64,000 bases of DNA. Source: Metallyticus violacea. Lineage: Eukaryota; Arthropoda; Insecta; Mantodea; Metallyticidae. Location: NCBI GenBank assembly GCA_030762175.1, contig CM060841.1, positions 11,196,501 through 11,260,500 of the forward strand. The letters are read 5' to 3'. Below, piece by piece: positions 57,548-64,000 of the stretch; positions within the stretch are counted from its first letter, which is position 1; the number at the start of each line of letters is the position of its first letter. A model generated the notes under the pieces. That model was not told the DNA's origin. It worked only from the letters and a program-made list of their open reading frames with translations, and searched no databases. A program made the translations under genes and the position numbers.

Positions 57548-57832
57548 GTTGATTTGGTTTATTTAAGGATGCTCTTTTAATACCTCAGGACATCATTGTC
57601 TCGTTAAATTCAAGACATGAAATGGCTGATAAATTTTGCTCTAAGGCCTCTTCTTTAAGGCTTGAGGTTCTTTTATCTGCCATAAATCTGACACAGGACC
57701 CATGACTTTACTTCCCTTGCAAAGAAAGCCATACTTAGGATTTTTACCCCCGAAAAAATCCAATTGCCCTGGCCAGGATTCAACCCGTGATCTTGGGTTT
57801 GCAAAGCAAGTATAGTTACCACCAGGACTGAC
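57548..57832 (-). mobile_element. SINE family A, diverged
   Basis: Antisense, with ggcttgaggttcttttatct, agccatacttaggattttta, ccggaccga-type head mutated to ccaattgccctggccaggat, and B box diverged (ggattcaaccc). An older copy. Confidence 0.8.
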
Positions 57833-57924
57833 ATTTCATTAGTGATTACAGTGGATTATAGCCAGTAAAAAAAATTGTAATTTTTTGCTCAATAACATAG
57901 AATTGTACAGTTAACAAAGCAACG

Positions 57925-58030
57925 GAACTTGTAAATGAACTTTATATTTTTTATAATTGATATTATTGTATGATTTAGTTCAAATACACTTAATGCTTCA
58001 CTCTATGACATAAAATTTTTGGTTTTGAAA
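57925..58030 (-). mobile_element. PLE family 2 end fragment
   Basis: attgtatgatttagttcaaa, cacttaatgcttcactctatgacata and ggttttgaaaatg match the left arm of the element at 559-916. Confidence 0.5.
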
Positions 58031-60686
58031 ATGAATGTGTATAGGTGAAAAGTGATGAGCATGTAGGGAAAAATAGAGATAAGATGCTCAATAAAGAAGG
58101 CAAAAAATTCAGTTCCGTGAGTTGAATACTCTAATTATGTGCATTGGCTTAAGAGGAGAGGATCAAGGAGGAGAATTCACATTTATGAATATAAACAGTG
58201 TGAGATTGATTATAAGCATGCAGTGAAAGAATCGATCAGGTGTTGATAGATTTTAAAATCCTGGTTTGATAACAAGTAGTGGGCACTTTCAACTAAAATG
58301 AGTGGAATGCCATAGAGAAGAGGAAGAAATGGAATTGAAATATATAATGTTTTAAATGGAAAGAGGAGTATTCAGAGCATTTTTTGGATAATTTGATATC
58401 CAAAATAGGAGAAATAAGAAAGTATGAAATTTTAGAGGCACTGAAAACGGGAAAAATGAAGGGAACATTGGAAAGGGTGGAGTCAATGGTAAGGTGGGCA
58501 GGAAGTAAGATGGAAGTGAACTAAAGAGGAAATGTAAAACATTATGGATGGTATGATGAAGAGTGCATAAAAGCAAAGAAGGAATTGATTAAGGATTTAA
58601 AAAGGCAGAGAAATACAGAAGAAAAATAGGCAGTCGAGAATGGGTGAAAAGATTGAGGAAGCTGTGACAGCAAAAGATAATAAATATATTTGGTCAGTTG
58701 TGAAGGATGTCTCAAGAAAGAAAAATAGGAAATAAGATAATGTCAATGGAATGGAAAAAAAAAACACTTTAGAAACCTTATAGGTGGTGAGAAGTTTCAG
58801 AGTTAATGAATTAAATATAGATAGTATTGTAAACAGTATAGAACGTTTAGATAAAGAGTTTATTATGAATGAGGTAGATTATCATCAAAATTTTGAAAAG
58901 AAAAAAGGCTTCAGGAATAGACGGAATTCCAGAAGAGTTTTGGAAAACATTTGCGGAAATTTAGGAGGTATCAGGCTGCTAACAGAGTTATTAAATAGAA
59001 GATATTACCTTCCTCTCTAAAGAGGAAGGTAATATCTTAGAGCTGAAAATGAGCATTTTCATACCACTACTATATAAAGAAAAAGATTATATAAATAACC
59101 CAAACAACTACAGAGGAATCAGTCTGTTATCCATTTTAGGTAAAATATACACTGGCCTGTTAACTGGAAGGTTGCATGAGTGGGCAGATTTGGAAGGTAA
59201 ATTATCAGAATTTCAAGCAGTTTTAGAAAAGGAAGAAAAACAATAGATAATATAATAATTCATACCATAGTGGATAAATATTTAAGAAATAAAAGGGTAC
59301 ATATTTGTTTGCAGATTCTGAAAAGGCATTTAAAACAATAAATAGGGATGCATTGGCATACAAGTTCAGGCAAAAAGGAATCAGTACTGAATTTATTCTA
59401 GGACTTCAAAAATTATATGAAGAAAGAAGGTTTTGTGTCATGTGAAGGTAATAGAACCAGAGATTATACGATTCAAAATTTGGGTTTGAGACACAAATGT
59501 AAATTGAACCCAATATTTAATTTGTTTATAGATAATATCTTAGATAGGATGATGGAAAACAATAGGCATTGTCCAATGATTGGGAAAAAGGAAGTACCAG
59601 GATTGCTTTTGGCAGATGATCTCATAACAGGAGCAGTAACCATGATAAGATTACAACATGCCATTGATGAAATTAGTGGATTATGTGCGGAATGAGATCT
59701 AACGATAAATAGTAAAAAATCAAAGATAATAGTATTTAAAACAAGAACAAAATTAAGAAAAGATAAGAGCTGGCTTATAAATAGACACCTAATAGAGATA
59801 GTGAAAGATGATTATTTGGGGATGAGATATACGAGTAGGTATACAAAAGGTAGGAGGTACAGTCTTAATGTACACAAGCCAAAGATAAAATTTGCTATTA
59901 AAGCTGTCAGAATAAGTTTGCATATTTTTCCCACATTGCTAATGAAATGGCTAAAAAGACTATATAAGACTGTGATTGAGTCGAAGACGATGTATGCAGT
60001 AGAAATTTAAGGAGTATTAAAGGGGGGGGGAGTTGATGTACATAGAATGTTTTGCAGAGAAGTTTTGGGATTGCAGAAAGGTTTGCCAAAGAAGGTGAGT
60101 TTGACAGAACTAGGAAGAGTAGGAAGGAAAGGTATTATTCACCAGAGAGAATCTTAAAATATTAGCAAAATGTCTGAAATTAGATAATATCAATTTGCTA
60201 AACGAATGTCTTACATACCAAAGAAATGTAATGTGAAGAGAGGTTTGAGGAGATAGGGAATCTATTAGAAGAAATTATAATGGAGGATGTAGGATGTATG
60301 GCAGCTGGTGAAAATAATGTCAATGGATTTTGGAAAGAAGTGAAATAAGAGGGTAGAAGATACAGAGAAGCAAGAGATTTAGTCTAGCTTAGAGAAAATT
60401 AATTCTTTAGACTAATATAAAATAATTCGAATAAATAGGAATGGAAGATATATACATAATCATGACCAATTTGGAAGAATAGGTCATGCCTGGATCATAC
60501 AGGGGTATTATTTCTAAACGGATTAAGAATAAATTTTAAAGAAGGATGTAATTATTATGTGTGGGAAAATGGATAGCATGTTCCATTGTCTAATAGAATG
60601 TGAAATGATCAAAAGGTCTCTGGGATGAAAAATGGGACAAACTACAACAAAATATAGTGGCAATTAAAATGCTGCCAGACATGAAG

Positions 60687-60850
60687 ACTTTCTTCTTCTC
60701 CTCCCTTCTCCTCCTCCTCCTCCTCCTCCTCCTCCTCCTCCTCCTTCTCCTCCTCCTCCTCCTTCTCCTCCTCCTTCTCCTCCTCCTCCTCCTCCTCCTC
60801 CTCCTTCTTCTTCTTCTTCTTCTTCTTCTTCTTCTTCTGCTCCTCCTCCC
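60687..60850. repeat. (CTC/CTT)n microsatellite
   Basis: About 160 bp of CTCCTC and CTTCTT repeats. It lies between the SINE tail and the target duplication, so it probably grew from the SINE A-rich tail (GAAGAA/GAGGAG on -). The Leu-rich and Glu-rich frames here are artefacts. Confidence 0.9.
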
Positions 60851-60859
60851 CCATCCCCC

Positions 60860-61157
60860 TCTATTTTTTTTATTTTTTTAATTTTTTTTTAGTGCCTGTG
60901 TATACCACTGAGGCACCACAGGCATTGGACACTGATGATACATGAAATGAAATGATAAATTGGAAAAGGATATTTTTTTTAAGGAAGGAAGTCTTCCGGG
61001 CCTAAGTTTAGGGTATCTCCCCGGCATTTGCCAGTTATGAGGACTGAGGAAAACCTGGAAAAAAACGCCAGTCGGGGAGAACGGTCTGGTGGGATTTGAA
61101 CCCCAGATCTCCCACTCACAAGTCCACTCCTTAACGACCTCGGCCACCCATGGCAGT
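60860..61157 (-). mobile_element. SINE family B nested in the LINE
   Basis: Antisense SINE B with head (gccatgggtggccgaggtcg on -) at 61155 and B box GGGTTCAAATCCC near 61100. A perfect 11-bp duplication CAGACATGAAG at 60676-60686 and 61158-61168 encloses the SINE plus the CT-rich repeat, confirming insertion into the LINE 3' region. Confidence 0.92.
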
Positions 61158-61867
61158 CAGACATGAAGGTAGAGACAGTAAACAAGATTGGAGAAAGTAA
61201 GAATAAGTGGAGGAGGTCTTGAGGTTACACACAGTTGTGAAAATGATAATTTATTTTAGGGGTTCTTTACCTTTTGTGGTTGTTTTGGAGAACCTTAGTT
61301 TTTGTACTGCTAAATTCTTAGATATTTTGATGGTTATGTAAATTTGGTTGTAATGTTGTTTGCTGAAATAAATTCATTCATAATGCTACTCTTCCTTTAT
61401 AATAGATATCATTTATAGACTCCATTTTGAAAGCTAACTGCATCATTGCCACCCAGTTGAAGATGGTATAAAATGAGTGCAAAAATTCAGCGAGACACAT
61501 AAAATAATGTATTTTGCCAAAATAAACTGGTTGAGGGGAGAAAAATGTGTTATCATACACACTCAGAACCCTTTAAAATTTGGCGCTGCTCTTATATCCT
61601 AAATTAGTATTTGCTATTTCATTATGCATAAATACTGATTATTTTTGTATTCATTTGCATATATTTTTCTGCTACTCAAACATTTTCTTACAATCAGAGC
61701 AATATAATGAAAGTAAAAGCAATACACTTAAAAATACAAAGAAGAGAGGGGGGGAAAAAAGGGAAAGAATATTGGGTATATCCTTATAATGCTATAGTAC
61801 TCTCAGTATAATATTGTTAGTTTGTTTATGGCTGCAGCTAGTAGTTGATTTTTTTCCCTTGAAATAG

Positions 61868-62009
61868 CAACACCAGTTGTGAAGCCGAAACCACCATCAG
61901 CAACAAGTATCCCAGCCATTCTTAAAACGTTGCAGGATGAATGGGATGCAGTAATGTTACACAGTTTTACACAACGTCAGCAATTACAAACTGCACGTCA
62001 GGAATTAAG
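61868..62009 (+). CDS. PRPF19: PRPF19 exon 3 (start of the coiled-coil region)
   Basis: Acceptor CTTGAAATAG ends at 61867, donor GTATGA at 62010. 142 nt, phase 1 in, phase 2 out. Encodes [40 protein letters not shown] and QTARQEL plus a split codon. The [15 protein letters not shown] linker and [13 protein letters not shown] segment are diagnostic of PRPF19 and lead into the tetramerisation coiled coil. The WD40 propeller exons must lie to the right of the window. Confidence 0.97.
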
Positions 62010-62179
62010 GTATGAATCAGTGCACCAAATTATGTTATATACTTAGTGTATATTGCAGAATTACTGATATATATTTAGGAGAGCTGTTAATCATTTAAAG
62101 ATTTTAATCAGTTAACTAAATACCTTTAATCTGTAAATTAAAGTGTTAACAATTTTAAGGAAGAGCAACTATTCATTTA

Positions 62180-62990
62180 ATTAATATCAAGTCAACAACA
62201 CACTCTTATTGGCTCCATTTACTTGTATAAGTGTAGTACATGATTCACCGCCTTTGTCCACATCATCAGCAACCATCCACTGCTGGATAATTTGTTAAGC
62301 TTTGGGGATGTATATTCTGCTCTGGTGGAGGTGTCATTAACTTAAAGTTTATGTTTTCATCCCAGAAAGTGTCAAAAGGTCATTAATCTGTAGCTGTATT
62401 TGTAATTTTAGATTTTCTCACATGTTGCTAACTATGTAGGTCCTTGTACTATTTTAATAATTTTGCTTTATTTACAGTGTTGTAGTTTTCTGTCTGGAAA
62501 TGAGATGCTACAGCTAATTTCTCCTTTTGTTTGCATTTTATGTTCCTGAAATCCTCTTCTAAACGTATGCCTGTTCCTTTTTGTTATTCCAATGTATATC
62601 TTTTCACATTCCGCATCAATAATGTTATTGGAGATATTTAACATTAAATCTGTTTATAGGTGCCAATCTGATATTAAAATCTTTTAGAATGTTTTGAAAT
62701 TTTTTCGTACTCCATGGATAATATGTGAATTTTTTAAAAATTATCTTATCTTTGCCTGCTGAAAGTGTTGTGTTTGTTTAGTAAGTTTCTGCCTCTTGAA
62801 TTTCTGTACTTTTTTTTTAAACTAGTTCTTTGCTAAGTCCATTTTTAATCACTGTTCTTTCTATTACTTTGTATTCTTTAGAATATTCTTCCTTGTTAAT
62901 TTGCAGGTTAACTAGCCTGTGTGTTAATCTGTTGATGTTTATGTGTTTTGGAGTTAAATCTGTCAACTTTGATGTGAGACAGTGGTATTG
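62180..62990 (-). mobile_element. PLE family 2 fragment in PRPF19 intron 3
   Basis: On -, endonuclease-like relics (about 62620-62500: decayed CEKIYIGITK and VAASHFQTENYNTVNKAKLL) and then a 3' end matching 10770-11100. A degenerate hammerhead lies at 62236-62269. Single orientation. Confidence 0.65.
62232..62275 (-). ncRNA. Hammerhead ribozyme relic
   Basis: On -: CTGATGA (62269-62263), damaged stem II (GTGGAC/GGCGGT), GAATC in place of GAAAC (62246-62242), then ATGTAC with GTA at 62238-62236. Confidence 0.5.
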
Positions 62991-62994
62991 ATAT

Positions 62995-63812
62995 CTTTAA
63001 AAAATTTTAATTTAAAAATGTTATTCCATGTAAAAACTTGGTTATATTTTTAATTTAATGGAAACTTTTATTTTTTCCTCTTGTGTTAAGTTTTAAATTT
63101 TAAAGATAACGTGTTAAGTGTGTCAAACAATCATTTATTTAATAGGTGATAGAAAAAAAATAGTTGCTTTAGGTTAAAATAGTTAAGTGTATGCGCACCT
63201 GTATCAGATATCTCAAAAATTATAGTAGATATAGATCACTTAAGCACAAATGTACGAAAGTCTACTGTTTTTTATATTGAATACAGATTGTTTCAAGTGG
63301 CAATCACAAAGTTTGGTGTTAATATAAGAAATAACTTTGGAGAAACAAAAAAATTAAAATTACACCTGAAGTACACTTTCTAAGTATTGAAAGCAATTTC
63401 CAGTCTTCTTAACTTCAAGAACAGTATTTCTTGCATTGTCATTACAAGCAGCAACAACTTTGTCTTTCAAAGCTGACTCATGAACTACATCTTCAAATTC
63501 TTCTTTGCAAATAGTGTCATTCAGCTTCTCTGCAGAATACTTAATTGGTAATATTGAATTACAATACTCTAATTAGAATCAGTCCAAAGCATTGTAACTC
63601 CCAGATAACTGTGAAATAAATACAAAGTCCAAAAATATCCTGTGAGATTAGCAAATTCTACATATTTTAGTTTTTCTAATAATTTTTATTTGTCAACATA
63701 ATACAACTTGTATATTTTTTTATTATCTTTAGAGATTACCAAGATCTAAATAACGTTGACCATTATTTCAGATTCTTTTATGGAGGATCAGGCTTTGCTT
63801 TTAGGTACTCCA
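62995..63812. other. PRPF19 intron 3, no recognised feature
   Basis: AT-rich with no exon I can support; PRPF19 exon 4 is not seen before the window ends. Confidence 0.5.
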
Positions 63813-63817
63813 GAGTC

Positions 63818-64000
63818 AGTCCATGGTGGTGTAGTGGTAACCAACCATACTTGCCTTCTAAATTCAAGATCACAGGTTTGATCCCAGCCAGGACCGATGT
63901 ATTTTTTCAGGCATAAAAATCCTAAGTATGACTTCCTTCGGAAGGGAAATAAAGCGGTGGTTCCTGTGTTGTACATTTACAGCATGATAAAAAACCTCAA
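63818..64000 (+). mobile_element. SINE family A, cut by the window end
   Basis: Head tccatggtggtgtagtggta, B box GGTTTGATCCC near 63875, body aaaatcctaagtatgacttc. Continues beyond 64000. Confidence 0.85.

Larger units (their letters stand above)
58040..61385 (+). mobile_element. Decayed LINE (non-LTR retrotransposon)
   Basis: + translation across several frames gives RT motifs in order: KKASGIDGIPEEFWKTF after correcting a shift (about 58900-58945), NNPNNYRGISLLSILGKIYT (about 59090-59150), SEFQA, FEKAF-like DSEKAFKTINRDALAYKFR (about 59315-59370), LNPIFNLFIDNILDRMM (about 59505-59560), LLLADDLITGA (59605-59640, the active-site ADD), LTINSKKSKI, and a C-terminal Cys/His tail (CGKMDSMFHCLIEC, about 60560-60605). 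The 3' end matches 50750-51005. Interrupted by a SINE B. Confidence 0.8.
53063..61867 (+). other. PRPF19 intron 2 (8.8 kb)
   Basis: Holds SINE B (53750), an inverted PLE (54715-55789), SINE C (56100), SINE A (57548) and a LINE (58040-61385). 53100-53735, 54030-54700, 56350-57540 and 61390-61860 have nothing recognised. Confidence 0.85.

Noticed and set aside
60642..60881. Poly-Leu and poly-Glu open frames
   Set aside because: They translate the CTC/CTT microsatellite; no gene structure around them.
1..64000. CRISPR arrays, bacterial operons or phage
   Set aside because: No regularly spaced repeats; the sequence is clearly eukaryotic with spliced genes.

Overview
This is a window of nuclear DNA from an AT-rich, intron-rich animal genome, almost certainly an arthropod and probably an insect with a large, repeat-laden genome (polyneopteran-like: cockroach, termite, cricket or similar). 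That is an inference from the protein sequences, very long introns, tRNA-derived SINEs, many mariner relics and abundant Penelope-like elements (PLEs). Nothing here is prokaryotic: there are no operons or CRISPR, and most open frames are intronic noise or transposon debris.

Host genes, all reconstructed from short exons with consensus splice sites. (1) The last three coding exons of an RNF185/RNF5-type ER-membrane RING E3 ligase on + (2390-2444, 6610-6727, 14807-14904); its RING exons lie left of the window. (2) A complete four-exon Selenoprotein M homologue on - (38644 down to 30539), 119 residues, with Cys in place of selenocysteine (CSGC redox motif). (3) The first three coding exons of PRPF19, the U-box spliceosomal ubiquitin ligase, on + (38854-38872, 52913-53062, 61868-62009); the rest lies to the right. 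(4) A 245-codon open frame on - (37154-37891) resembling the N-terminus of axonemal dynein intermediate chain DNAI4/WDR78, inside intron 2 of the SELENOM gene on the same strand. PRPF19 and SELENOM are divergent, with 209 bp between their start codons, implying a shared promoter.

The rest is introns and intergenic DNA filled with mobile elements: a jockey/CR1-like LINE end (1-1230), a second LINE (about 58-61.4 kb) and its truncated relative (50.75-51 kb), at least three tRNA-derived SINE families, several Tc1/mariner relics (19-25 kb, 51.6-52.6 kb), a piggyBac-like relic (42-44.3 kb), a hAT relic (49-50.3 kb), and many PLE fragments with reverse transcriptase and GIY-YIG endonuclease sequence.

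The most striking structure is repeated PLE palindromes. At least seven PLE loci (0.56-0.92, 3.9-5.5, 8.3-10.1, 12.16-12.36, 33.43-33.71, 33.79-34.17 and 54.7-55.8 kb) consist of two inverted arms. Where the ends can be read, a single pair of 11-15 bp target-site duplications encloses the whole inverted structure, so each appears to have inserted as one foldback unit. The arms carry sequences matching the type I hammerhead ribozyme core (CUGANGA, stem II hairpin, GAAAC, then a GUC/GUA/GUU site). In one PLE family the UGA stop codon of the ORF is part of the ribozyme core. Hammerhead ribozymes in PLEs are known; the ribozyme-centred foldback insertions and the stop-codon overlap deserve attention.
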